In this document: piece by piece, positions 9,439-17,294 of the stretch
How the letters are laid out: each line of letters starts with the position of its first letter
Numbering within the stretch: the stretch's first letter is position 1
NCBI GenBank assembly: GCA_004551485.1
Contig: SBLD01000001.1
Coordinates: forward strand, 228,424-292,423
Source of the DNA: Billgrantia azerbaijanica
GTDB lineage: Bacteria; Pseudomonadota; Gammaproteobacteria; Pseudomonadales; Halomonadaceae
Length of the DNA stretch: 64,000 nt
Direction of reading: 5' to 3'
The notes under the pieces: generated by a model
Database searches by the model: none
What the model was told of the DNA's origin: nothing
The model's input: the letters and a program-made list of their open reading frames with translations, nothing else
Made by a program: the position numbers and the translations under genes

Positions 9439-10379
9439 TTTATTCTGGAAGGCAGGTTGGGGTTTTATACTACAAGGCATTGTTAGATAGCTATTCTCTC
9501 GATGATGCTATCTATTCCAGGGTTGGGGATGTGTATGACCTTGGGCCAGCTTGCTTTGAAATCACTTCTAATGGAATGAATATTCCGATGTTGATAGGGC
9601 GAGGGCTGAACCCTTTCTTTATGTTCGCTGAAGCAGCTTGGGTTTTGGAGGGAAGAAATGACCTGAGTAGTTTGGAATATTATATTAAAAGTTATTCAAT
9701 TTATTCGGACGATAATATCAGTTTGAACGGTGCATATGGTTACAGAATCAGGTCATATTTTGGCTTTGACCAAATCGAAGCTGTGGTATCAGAGCTCAAG
9801 AGAACACCCCGGTCAAGAAGAGCGCTAATAACTCTCTATTCGCCAAGCGATATTATAAATTACAGATCAAAGGATTTGCCCTGTAATGTTTCGATGGCAT
9901 TTAAAATTCGAAGAGAGGCTTTGGATATTACTGTATTCAATCGCTCCAATGATATTTTCATGGGGGTTCCTTATAATTTTTTTGTTTTTAGGTGTATTCA
10001 GTTTTATATTGCATCGCTTTTAGGGGTCCCAGTCGGGGTCCAGAGACATATAACTGATTCGCTGCATTTGTACAAAAAAAATAAAGATTCAGTTTATGAG
10101 ATTTTAACAAAAAATAATCAAGTTGAAGCAGAGGGGCACTGCTTTTCTGATTCAAGTAAGAATGTTATGAATAACTTGGTTAACTCTTATGTGTACATTA
10201 ACCGAAGAGAATTTGATAAAATGGAAGATGGGGGGCTTAAATGTCTTTTTAAAGCATATGAGAAATTCAAGTCTGGTGATGAAACATTCTTGTTGTCGAT
10301 TTCTGAAAGAGATGATATACTTGGCGAGCTGGTCAGTGATTGGATAAATGTCTGGCACCCTAATCTTAAAGCTGGATAA
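9432..10379 (+). CDS. Thymidylate synthase family enzyme (cassette gene 5)
   Basis: ThyA-type enzymes methylate dUMP to dTMP using methylene-tetrahydrofolate. This 315-residue protein keeps LNGAYGYRIR (98-107), the nucleophile C151 in DLPCN, R171-S-N-D174, N182 in GVPYN (the residue favouring uracil over cytosine) and H212-x-Y214. Departures from ThyA include CN instead of CH after the nucleophile, so a hydroxymethylase-type or other pyrimidine C5 reaction is possible. The chromosome presumably has its own thyA outside the window. It is coupled to MazG by a 7-nt overlap, and the next gene begins 6 nt after its stop. Confidence 0.85.
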   Translation: MLIYSGRQVGVLYYKALLDSYSLDDAIYSRVGDVYDLGPACFEITSNGMNIPMLIGRGLNPFFMFAEAAWVLEGRNDLSSLEYYIKSYSIYSDDNISLNGAYGYRIRSYFGFDQIEAVVSELKRTPRSRRALITLYSPSDIINYRSKDLPCNVSMAFKIRREALDITVFNRSNDIFMGVPYNFFVFRCIQFYIASLLGVPVGVQRHITDSLHLYKKNKDSVYEILTKNNQVEAEGHCFSDSSKNVMNNLVNSYVYINRREFDKMEDGGLKCLFKAYEKFKSGDETFLLSISERDDILGELVSDWINVWHPNLKAG

Positions 10380-10385
10380 GTGTTT

Positions 10386-10763
10386 ATGGATCGTTCAACC
10401 TTTAAAAAGTGGAGCTATGAGAATCCTTCCAAGGCTTCGCGAGAAATATCAGCTGCTGCATCCCGGTTTTCTGAAGCTTCTATTGAGGATCTTAGACAAA
10501 TTATAAGCCTCTCATCTGTTTCATATAAGGCCCTTTTTTCTGATCTTCCTGATCAGGTTTTTATTATGGCTCTTTTGGTTGCTATGACTTATACATCTAA
10601 GGATCCGCTGTCACGCTCACCTGAATTGATGTTAAATCACGATGTTAATGTGAAGGCTATATGTGATGAGCTTGGGCTGTCTTACGATTACGCAATCCCA
10701 ATAAGCATTTTGGAAGAGGCTGTTTTGAAAGTAGTTAGTGAGACTTGTAATGAAAGTTTTTAA
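10386..10763 (+). CDS. Unknown protein, last gene of the nucleotide cassette
   Basis: I do not recognise this protein, about 125 residues from the ATG (127 if a GTG at 10380, directly after the previous stop, is used). It looks mostly alpha-helical, with no signal peptide, membrane segment or cysteine pair. Position and composition match the five upstream genes, so it is probably the sixth member of the unit. It could be a specificity, inhibitor or toxin component, but nothing in the sequence decides this. Confidence 0.6.
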   Translation: MDRSTFKKWSYENPSKASREISAAASRFSEASIEDLRQIISLSSVSYKALFSDLPDQVFIMALLVAMTYTSKDPLSRSPELMLNHDVNVKAICDELGLSYDYAIPISILEEAVLKVVSETCNESF

Positions 10764-11290
10764 TTTTTTGCTTACTAGCTTTGTTTTCGATTTTATGTTA
10801 TAAGCCTATGAGCGCACAGTGCGTAGATAAATTATGCGCAGTGATGGTGTTCTCCTACTTTCTTGTGCGGTAGCGCGTCGGGTCCTCTAATTGCTCTAAC
10901 TAGCCCTTCAAGTATGCAAGCGTTTGATTAAATTCTGAAAATATTCGCCTTAACCCAATCACTCCACTCCATGCCCTTACGCCTCAGCTATTTGTCAACT
11001 TCGGCCATCACAAAGCGTCGGCACTCCACGGCCAGATACACCCGGCCGCAGCCACCTGACCTTCCCCCTAGTTTAGTTAGCTCCGCCATCAGTGTGAGGA
11101 GCCGCTCCTTCAGGCACTTTGCTGGGCATAGGGCTACGGGTGGTGCCAGTAGGGCTCTTCGCTGGACTTACGTCTGTAGCCAGCGGCTTGAAGTGCGGGA
11201 TTACTGATCAGCGCAGGCCAGTCGGCTATTTCGCCCGTTCAGGTGACTAGTTTAGATTTTATCAACCATGCTGGGTTGAATAGTATAAAG
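10764..11290. other. Gene-free right flank of the AT-rich island, with a decayed reading frame
   Basis: No convincing gene is present. Composition shifts from AT-rich to mixed near 10960. On the minus strand, 10988-11167 is open and ends with CRRFVMAEVDK and an amber codon; continuing past the amber gives a further stretch ending KGMEWSDWVKANIFRI at 10928, which looks like one decayed protein. A second short minus frame (ending EEPYWHHP at about 11149) lies beside it. No family was recognised. CGCAC-A-GTGCG at 10813-10823 is a small palindrome. No copy of the guaA 3' end was found. Confidence 0.45.
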
Positions 11291-11315
11291 CGGGCGCCTC
11301 AAGGGCGCCCGTTTT
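11291..11315. terminator. Rho-independent terminator, possibly bidirectional
   Basis: CGGGCGCC (11291-11298) and GGCGCCCG (11304-11311) form an 8-bp GC stem around TCAAG, followed by TTTT on the plus strand. On the minus strand it lies just after the stop of the dehydrogenase gene and is followed by CTTTAT, so it can serve that gene too. Confidence 0.75.
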
Positions 11316-11339
11316 CGTAGTGGAGTTGTGACCTTGACT

Positions 11340-12581
11340 TCAGAAGCGATCGACCCGGAACGGTGCCATATCCACCGCGGGCTCTTCGCCATCCATCATC
11401 TGCGCGAGCAGTTCGCCGGTGGCCGGGCCGAGGGTAAAGCCCTGATGGCCGTGGCCGAAGGCGAGCCATAGCCCTTCCTTGTCAGGGGCGGGGCCGATCA
11501 CCGGCTTCATGTCGGGCAGGCAGGGGCGGGCGCCTTTCCAGGGCTGGCTGTCGCGACGCTTGCCCAGCGGGAACAGCTTGCGTGCCACCTTCTCGGCGGC
11601 GGCCAGCTGCTTGTACTGGGGCGGCGATTCCAGGTCGGCCAGCTCGGCGCCGGTGGTCAGGCGAATGCCGGCGCGCATGGGTTCGAGCAGGAAGCCTTTC
11701 TCGGCGTCCATCACCCAGTGGTTGAGCTTGGCTTCCCCTTCGGCGGAGTAGTGCATGTGGTAGCCGCGCTTCACGAACAGCGGCACTTTCATGCCCAGCC
11801 TTCCCAGCAGCTCTCCGGCCCAGGGCCCCAGGGCCACCACTACCTGCTCTGCCTCCAGGGGGCCCACGCTGGTATCGACTCGCCAGCCGCCCTCGACCTG
11901 GAGCACGTCCTCGACACTGGCCTTCATCACATGGCCGCCCTGTTCGGCAAAGCTGCGGGCGTAGGCCTGCACCAGGCCGCCCGGGTCCGAGACCATCCAG
12001 GGCTGTGTCCAGTGGATCGCCCCGATCAGCCCCTTGCCCAGATGCGGCTCCTTGGCGTAGAGCGCCTCGGCGTCCAGCACCTCATACTCGACCCCGAAGC
12101 GTTCGTGGTTTTCCTGGGCTTCGTGCTGGCGCTCCTCGAACTCCTTGCGGGTACGGTACAGCTCCAGCCAGCCGCCCTTGCGCACCAGCGCCTCGGCGCC
12201 GGCGGTCTCGATCATCGGCGCGTGGGCATCCTGGCAGCGCATGATCAGCGACGCCCACTCGCGCACGATGCGCTCGTAGCGCTTACCGCTCGAGTTCAAC
12301 CAGTAGTCCAGCAGCGGGCCGGCCGCGCTCAGCATGCCGGTGGGGCGGTAGCGGATGTCCACCTCGCGGTTGGGCAGCACCCGCAGCAGGGTGCCGATAT
12401 CACGCGGGAAGGCGTAGGGGCGCACCGCCTCGCGCTGGATGATGCCGGCATTGCCGAAGGAGGTCTCGAGGCCCGGCTCGCGGCGATCCACCAGCGTGAC
12501 GTCATGGCCGCGACGCACCAGATGCCAGGCCACGGACACGCCGACCATGCCGGCACCAAGAACGATGATATTGCGGGCCAT
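11340..12581 (-). CDS. FAD-dependent D-amino acid dehydrogenase-type oxidoreductase
   Basis: The 413-residue protein belongs to the DadA/glycine oxidase flavoprotein family. It opens with the dinucleotide-binding motif GAGMVG (8-13), ends the Rossmann beta-alpha-beta unit with LVDRREPG, has LETSFGNAGII, and carries the C-terminal FAD-contact segment GHGHQGFTLGPATGEL. Members oxidise D-amino acids or similar amines to oxo-acids and pass electrons to the quinone pool. The ATG at 12581 has a GGGAG site; an upstream in-frame start is less likely because the family begins just before the Rossmann motif. Substrate unknown. Confidence 0.85.
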   Translation of the reverse strand: MARNIIVLGAGMVGVSVAWHLVRRGHDVTLVDRREPGLETSFGNAGIIQREAVRPYAFPRDIGTLLRVLPNREVDIRYRPTGMLSAAGPLLDYWLNSSGKRYERIVREWASLIMRCQDAHAPMIETAGAEALVRKGGWLELYRTRKEFEERQHEAQENHERFGVEYEVLDAEALYAKEPHLGKGLIGAIHWTQPWMVSDPGGLVQAYARSFAEQGGHVMKASVEDVLQVEGGWRVDTSVGPLEAEQVVVALGPWAGELLGRLGMKVPLFVKRGYHMHYSAEGEAKLNHWVMDAEKGFLLEPMRAGIRLTTGAELADLESPPQYKQLAAAEKVARKLFPLGKRRDSQPWKGARPCLPDMKPVIGPAPDKEGLWLAFGHGHQGFTLGPATGELLAQMMDGEEPAVDMAPFRVDRF

Positions 12582-13044
12582 GAAGGTCTCCCTGCCGATG
12601 GAAAAGGGAAAGCTCCGCCGCGGGGCGGAGCTTGTCATGGGTGGAGTTTATCAATACTTCCCAGAAAATCGGCCGACTGCTGAAAATTAAGATAATTACG
12701 CTATATTTTGATAAGAAGGCAGAATATTTGCCTGACGTGACGGGGTTGAGCGGAATTTTTGTCCGCGGCGGACTCTTGGGCCTGCTTGCGCCATTACCGG
12801 ATAGTGTAGGTGCTGCACTGAGCGCCGCCATGGTCTGGCCATGGACTGGCTATGGTCAACTTCAGGGACGGTGGGGCGGGTGCTGGTTCCGGCGTCTCGC
12901 AGCGGGACATTACCGCTCGGTAATTCTCATGGTGATCAAGGCTCGGTGTGCGGGAATAATTACCGATCGGTAACTTTGCAGGGTCACTCTTGCGCGGTGG
13001 CGATGGGGCTCGGGTGGCTACCGCCGGCGATCACGCAACTGCCG
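12582..13044. other. 463-nt gene-free region between dehydrogenase and HD genes
   Basis: The left part (about 12640-12740) is AT-rich and probably holds the dehydrogenase promoter. The right part contains the two palindromic operator-like sites described separately. No supported open frame lies here. Confidence 0.6.
12909..12974. promoter_or_regulatory. Pair of palindromic operators (TTACCG-NN-CGGTAA)
   Basis: ATTACCGCTCGGTAAT (12909-12924) and ATTACCGATCGGTAAC (12959-12974) share the same two-fold symmetric core, 50 bp centre to centre, close to five helical turns. This is typical of a TetR-type dimeric repressor. No TetR gene lies nearby; the nearest start codon it could control is the dehydrogenase at 12581, over 300 nt away. 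Confidence 0.6.
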
Positions 13045-13587
13045 TTAACGCGCAGCGCCGCGGATCCTTGCCTCGCCTTCCGTCAATACGCTCCATGCCT
13101 GGCGCCTCAGCGCCTCGTCTCCCGCTGCCATCACTCCCAGCAGCCGGCGCTTCTCGGCCAGATAGACCCGGGCGAAGCCGCGGTCCCGCGCGACGATGCT
13201 GATGGTGTTGTCGATCAGGTCGGCGTACTTGATGGTCTGCGCCTGCGGGGAGACCTGAGCCAGCCTGTCGCGCTCCAGCGCCTTGCGGTGCGCGCGGTTG
13301 CCGATCTCCGGATCGATGAATCGATCCGTCAGCTCCTCGACCAGGCGGGCGACCCGCTGGCCGAAGCACGCCTCGATGTCCAGCGCCGTCACGGCGGTAT
13401 CCTCGAGCACGTCGTGCAGGTGGGCGGCGGCGATCATCTCCGCTGTCGCCGCCTCCACGGTCGACACCCTCTCTGCCACGGCCGCCGGATGCCGCCAGTA
13501 GGGCTCGCCGCTGTACTTGCGCCGCTGCCCCACGGCCTGATGGGCGGCGCGGCTGAACAGCGCCGCCCGTTCGATCATGTCGTCCAT
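13045..13587 (-). CDS. Small HD-domain hydrolase of the RelA/SpoT-MESH1 type
   Basis: The 180-residue protein has the metal-binding HD pattern: H33 in YWRHP, H58-D59 in AAHLHDVLEDT, E62-D63, and a later aspartate in IKYADLIDNT. This set and length match small alarmone hydrolases (MESH1-like), which remove pyrophosphate from (p)ppGpp or phosphate from NADPH. It is last in a three-gene operon after DUF1289. The ATG at 13587 was preferred over 13641 because an upstream start adds a low-complexity tail and a GGAGAG site lies 10 nt before it. Substrate is inferred from family. Confidence 0.8.
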   Translation of the reverse strand: MDDMIERAALFSRAAHQAVGQRRKYSGEPYWRHPAAVAERVSTVEAATAEMIAAAHLHDVLEDTAVTALDIEACFGQRVARLVEELTDRFIDPEIGNRAHRKALERDRLAQVSPQAQTIKYADLIDNTISIVARDRGFARVYLAEKRRLLGVMAAGDEALRRQAWSVLTEGEARIRGAAR

Positions 13588-13657
13588 TCCGGCAGCTCTC
13601 TCCGTTACGCTCTCAGTCACTCTCTCCGAAACTCTTTCCACTTCATCTTCACCTGCC

Positions 13658-13834
13658 TCAATCGCGCGGGAGTTTCTTCAGGCGCTCATCGGCGCGCTTC
13701 ACCGTTTTCATCTTTTCCGGCCGCTTCATCGCTTTCCAGTGGCGTATCTCTTCCACGGTGCGGCCGCAGCCGATGCAGAGATCCCCCTTCAGTTGGCATA
13801 CCGAGACGCACGGGCTTTCGATCTTCTTCGCCAT
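13658..13834 (-). CDS. DUF1289 small cysteine protein
   Basis: The 58-residue protein starts MAKKIESPCVSVCQLKGD and carries four cysteines as C-x3-C and C-x2-C (C9, C13, C22, C25), followed by a basic helical tail. This is the DUF1289 family, predicted to bind a metal or iron-sulfur cluster; function unknown. Its ATG directly follows the stop of the upstream gene (TGA-ATG), so the two are translationally coupled. Confidence 0.85.
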   Translation of the reverse strand: MAKKIESPCVSVCQLKGDLCIGCGRTVEEIRHWKAMKRPEKMKTVKRADERLKKLPRD

Positions 13835-14200
13835 TCAATGCCTCGTTGGCTTGGTGCGCAGCCTGCGCTGCCAGTCGCCGCCGTGCTCCCGCTGGCACGC
13901 TTCTTCGCTGTCGAAATCGAGATGCTGCGAGGCGTCGCCAACATCGAGGCCGGCCTCGGCCAGTGCCTCGGCGGTCAGGTCGGCGATGTGGCGCCGGGTA
14001 TCGCCCTTGAGCGCATTCGCCAGATTGGGGTGGGTATCGAACACCCAGGTCACCACCAGGCTCTCGGGAAAGCACTGGTAATCGACCTCGTGGGTCAGCC
14101 AGCAGAAGCCGGGCAGCAGGGGCTTGGCCTGCTCGCAGGCGTGGGTCAGCGCAGCGCTCAGCCGGCGCTCCATCTTGCCGCGTTCTCGCTTGGCAATCAT
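13835..14200 (-). CDS. Conserved hypothetical protein, first gene of the DUF1289/HD operon
   Basis: The 121-residue cytoplasmic protein starts MIAKRERGKMERRLSAALT after a TTGGAG ribosome site. It has a central WLTHEVDYQCFPESLVVTWVF strand pair and an acidic, helical C terminus. I do not recognise a catalytic motif. Its stop abuts the DUF1289 ATG, and the HD hydrolase follows on the same strand. Confidence 0.75.
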   Translation of the reverse strand: MIAKRERGKMERRLSAALTHACEQAKPLLPGFCWLTHEVDYQCFPESLVVTWVFDTHPNLANALKGDTRRHIADLTAEALAEAGLDVGDASQHLDFDSEEACQREHGGDWQRRLRTKPTRH

Positions 14201-14461
14201 TGAGTCTCCAATGCGTTTAGCCTGCCACGGGAAGCCATCCCGCGAAGCCGTTACCAGTTCCAAAGGCCGACCATGGTGGGCTCCAGATCTTGATCGCTCA
14301 ACGACGTTATAACATAGCATGTGGTGGCGTTGAGCTAATGTCATGGGACCGAGCTGGTTGGCCGTGTTGCTTTTCCCTGTGGCGGCAGTGATCCTTTACG
14401 GTCATGTGCATGTGCCGGTCGTCACGGACATGCTCTCTGAACGTCGCACGAGGAACGCGTT

Positions 14462-15076
14462 ATGCCGTTGGAACTCTGGCTCTCCTTCTGCCTGGCCTCG
14501 CTGTTGATCATCGTGTCCCCCGGCCCCGCCGTGGCCCTGCTGGTCGCCACCGGGGTCAATCGTGGGCGGCGGGCCGCCCTGGCCATGTTGCCCGGCTTCT
14601 TCGTGGGTGACCTGCTGGCCATGACCCTGTCGTTCGCCGGGGTGGGCGCACTCCTGGTGACCTCCGCCGAACTGTTCCAGATATTGAAGTGGACCGGGGC
14701 CGCCTATCTGCTGTACCTGGGCATCAAGATGTGGCGCGAGGCCGGCCGACTGGGCGATCTGCAACCTTCGGGCACGGACATCCGGCTCGGCACGGCCAAG
14801 GCCTTTCTCGTCACCGCGCTGAATCCCAAGAGCCTGGCTTTCTTCATGGCCTTCATGCCCCAGTTCGTGACTCCGAGCCAGCCCCTGTTGCCGCAGTTGG
14901 CCATCCTGTTCTCGACCTTCCTGGTCATCGGCGTGCTCAGCGATCTCGCCTACACCTACCTGGCCACCACCGGCGGCCAGCTGCTGAGTGCCCGGCTTCG
15001 CCGCATCCTGCACCGCACCGGCGCCGGCAGCCTGATCGGGGCGAGCGCCCTGGTCGCCGCCATGCGTCGACCCTGA
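14462..15076 (+). CDS. LysE/RhtB-family amino acid exporter
   Basis: The 204-residue membrane protein has about six transmembrane segments and the family signature near the start (LLIIVSPGPAVALL), with TALNPKSLAFFMAF in the middle. RhtB/LysE proteins export amino acids such as homoserine, threonine or lysine. A GAGGAA site precedes the ATG by 8 nt. It is divergent from the DUF1289 operon. The specific substrate cannot be read from sequence. Confidence 0.9.
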   Translation: MPLELWLSFCLASLLIIVSPGPAVALLVATGVNRGRRAALAMLPGFFVGDLLAMTLSFAGVGALLVTSAELFQILKWTGAAYLLYLGIKMWREAGRLGDLQPSGTDIRLGTAKAFLVTALNPKSLAFFMAFMPQFVTPSQPLLPQLAILFSTFLVIGVLSDLAYTYLATTGGQLLSARLRRILHRTGAGSLIGASALVAAMRRP

Positions 15077-15198
15077 GTGGCCTGGCGTCAGTCGACCCGG
15101 AGCTTCCCGCCAGAGGGAAAATGCAGGACAGATCCTCGGGTCCTATAGGTCCGCCAATCAGCCATGATGAAGACTGCCACCTGCCAGGAGTCCAAGCC

Positions 15199-15717
15199 GT
15201 GACGACACCAGCCGATCCCACCCTCCGCCCCGAAGCGCCCGACGACGCCGAGGCCATCGAGGCCGTCACCGTGGCGGCCTTTGGCGAGGCGCCGCATACC
15301 AGCCATACCGAGCAGCATATCGTGCGGGCGCTGCGTGCGGCGGGGGCGCTGAGCGTGTCGCTGGTCGCCGAGTGCGACGGCGAGCTGGTGGGCCACGTGG
15401 CGGCCTCCCCGGTCACGCTGTTGGACGGCACGCCGGGATGGTTCGGGCTGGGGCCGGTGTCGGTGCTGCCGGCGTGGCAGGGGCGGGGCATCGGCTCGGC
15501 GCTGGTACGGGCCTGTCTGGGGCGATTACGGGAGCGCGGTGCCCGGGGCTGTGTGCTGGTGGGCGAGCCCGGCTACTACCAGCGTTTCGGCTTCCGCTCC
15601 CTGCCGGGGCTCATCCTGCCCGGCGTGCCGCCGGAATACTTCATGGCCCTCTGCTGGACCAACGAACGGCCCCGGGCGCGGGTGGCCTTCCATCCGGCCT
15701 TTGAGGCCACGGTGTGA
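15199..15717 (+). CDS. GNAT-family N-acetyltransferase (YhbS-like)
   Basis: The 172-residue protein starts at a GTG with AGGAG 10 nt upstream. The acetyl-CoA binding signature is WQGRGIGSALV, preceded by the beta-strand GLGPVSVLP; GEPGYYQRFGFRS and the C-terminal PPEYFMAL fit the YhbS subfamily. It should acetylate an amine of a small molecule or protein. The stop overlaps a remnant of an SDR gene. Confidence 0.85.
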   Translation: MTTPADPTLRPEAPDDAEAIEAVTVAAFGEAPHTSHTEQHIVRALRAAGALSVSLVAECDGELVGHVAASPVTLLDGTPGWFGLGPVSVLPAWQGRGIGSALVRACLGRLRERGARGCVLVGEPGYYQRFGFRSLPGLILPGVPPEYFMALCWTNERPRARVAFHPAFEATV

Positions 15718-15734
15718 GTGCCGAGTTCGAAGTG

Positions 15735-15891
15735 GTGCTGGCCTTGCAGACAGCGCTCGGCCGGGTCGGCAAGCCGGAGGAGGTCGCCCGCATGAGCGCT
15801 TCGCTGCTGAGCGGGGGTGGTGGCTGGATCAATGCCCAGACCATCGAGGTCGCGGGCGGCTACGTCATCCGAGACCGCCACCCCGCCGCGC
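15735..15891 (+). pseudogene. 3' remnant of a short-chain dehydrogenase gene
   Basis: In one frame the sequence reads LGRVGKPEEVARMSASLLSG then GGGWINAQTIEVAGGYVI, which is the C-terminal end of classical short-chain dehydrogenases. The catalytic and NAD-binding parts are absent. It sits directly after the acetyltransferase and runs into the convergent epoxide hydrolase, so it is a deletion remnant. Confidence 0.75.
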
Positions 15892-17073
15892 TCACCGCTC
15901 AGCGGCCAGCACCGCCACCAGGCCTTCCTGCAGGTCCTTGACGAAATACTCGGGAACCTCCAGCGACGGAAAATGCCCCCCGCGTTCGGGCGTCTTCCAT
16001 CGCACGATCTGTCGGTACCGCTGCTGTGCCCAGGGGAGTGGACACTTCTCGATGTCGCGGGGATAGATGGTGATTGCCGACGGGACATCGACGCAAAGCT
16101 CGGGGTCGAGTGCGTTAACCCCGCCGTGGCTTTCGTAGTAAATGCGGGCCGACGAGGCGCCGGTCCGCGTCAGCCAGTACAGGGTGACGTCGTCAAGAAC
16201 GCGATCTCGGGAAATCGTCTCGAACGGGCTATCGTCGGTATCTGTCCACTCGGTGAACTTGTCGAGGATCCAGGCCAGCAGCCCGACGGGTGAGTCGACC
16301 AGCGAGTAGCCGATGGTCTGCGGTCGGGTCGCTTGTTGCTTCGCGTACGCCGCGCGGTGGAGCCAGAAATCGCGGGTGTCCTCGGCCCATTGGCGCTCGG
16401 CCGCCGTCAGCCCGTCCGTGGTCACGCCGGGCGGTGCCTGCGCCAATGTCGTGTGGATGCCGAGAACGTGTGCGGGGAACCGGCCGCCGAGAACCGTGGT
16501 GATGACACCGCCCCAGTCGCCGCCGTGGGCGGCGAACTTGCCGTAGCCGAGCCTTCCCATCAGTTCCACCCAGGCGGCCGCGATCTTTCCGGTTCCCCAC
16601 CCGGTGGTGGCCGGCTTGTCGCTGTAGCCAAAGCCCGGCAGCGACGGGACCACGACGTGGAACGCGGGCGCGCCGGGATCTTGCGGATCAGCCAGCTCGT
16701 CGACGATATCGATGAACTCGGCAATGCTGCCTGGCCAACCGTGCGTCAAGATCAGGGGCGTGGCATCGGCGCGCGCGGATCGGCGGTGCAGGAAGTGGAT
16801 GCCGAGACCGTCAATGGTCGTGCGGAACTGGCCGATACGGTTGAGGCGCGCCTCGAACGACCGCCAATCATAGTCGGTGCGCCAGTAGTTCACGACGTCG
16901 ACGAGGTCGGCGAGGGGAACGCCCTGTTCCCATCGACGCGGGTCGGGTGCGGCGCGATAGACCGTCTCGGTCTCCGGTAGCCGCGCCGCGGCCAATCGCG
17001 CGCGCAGATCGTCGAGGTCCGCATCGGTTGCGTGGGCTTCAAAGGCTTGCACGTCGCTGGTCAAACGGTTCAT
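15892..17073 (-). CDS. Epoxide hydrolase (alpha/beta hydrolase with N-terminal EHN domain)
   Basis: The 393-residue protein has the N-terminal epoxide hydrolase domain (about 5-110), the oxyanion motif HGWPGS at 111-116, nucleophile D186 in HGGDWGG and the catalytic histidine in GGHFPSLEVPE near the C terminus. It should hydrolyse an epoxide to a diol. The ATG follows a GGGAG site and overlaps the stop of a 30-codon upstream frame (ATGA). The gene lies beside an SDR remnant, suggesting a catabolic block that was partly lost. Juvenile-hormone-type and microsomal-type hydrolases share this architecture. Confidence 0.88.
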   Translation of the reverse strand: MNRLTSDVQAFEAHATDADLDDLRARLAAARLPETETVYRAAPDPRRWEQGVPLADLVDVVNYWRTDYDWRSFEARLNRIGQFRTTIDGLGIHFLHRRSARADATPLILTHGWPGSIAEFIDIVDELADPQDPGAPAFHVVVPSLPGFGYSDKPATTGWGTGKIAAAWVELMGRLGYGKFAAHGGDWGGVITTVLGGRFPAHVLGIHTTLAQAPPGVTTDGLTAAERQWAEDTRDFWLHRAAYAKQQATRPQTIGYSLVDSPVGLLAWILDKFTEWTDTDDSPFETISRDRVLDDVTLYWLTRTGASSARIYYESHGGVNALDPELCVDVPSAITIYPRDIEKCPLPWAQQRYRQIVRWKTPERGGHFPSLEVPEYFVKDLQEGLVAVLAAER

Positions 17074-17162
17074 GAGAGGCTCCCGCCGGAGTGAGCTGCC
17101 GCGGTGACAACGCCACGATCAGTAGCGGCCGCAGCGTCGGTGACGAACCCATGGGTGGTCAT
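17070..17162 (-). CDS. 30-codon upstream ORF coupled to the epoxide hydrolase gene
   Basis: A strong AGGAGG site lies 5 nt before this ATG, and the 30-residue frame ends in a TGA that overlaps the hydrolase start as ATGA. The peptide (MTTHGFVTDAAAATDRGVV at its start) matches no family I know. It could be a leader that raises or regulates translation of the hydrolase, or the stub of a lost gene. Confidence 0.5.
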   Translation of the reverse strand: MTTHGFVTDAAAATDRGVVTAAAHSGGSLS

Positions 17163-17294
17163 GAGACCTCCTGATCCTCGTGGACTGATCGCCCCGGCGT
17201 CTAACTGGCTCTACCCAGCCACCGCCCTGCCGGCGACAGTCACACCCTCAACCCTGAAGAGCCGGTAATCCATGGGTAGCGCAGAGAATCGGCC

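Noticed and set aside
10764-11340. Attachment-site duplicate of the guaA 3' end at the right edge of the island
   Set aside because: I compared the guaA tail with this region by eye and found no convincing repeat; AGTGGAGTTGTGA near 11319 is too weak a match.
12632-12973. Plus-strand frame between the dehydrogenase and HD genes
   Set aside because: It has no ribosome site, mixed composition and runs through promoter and operator sequence; the product resembles no protein.
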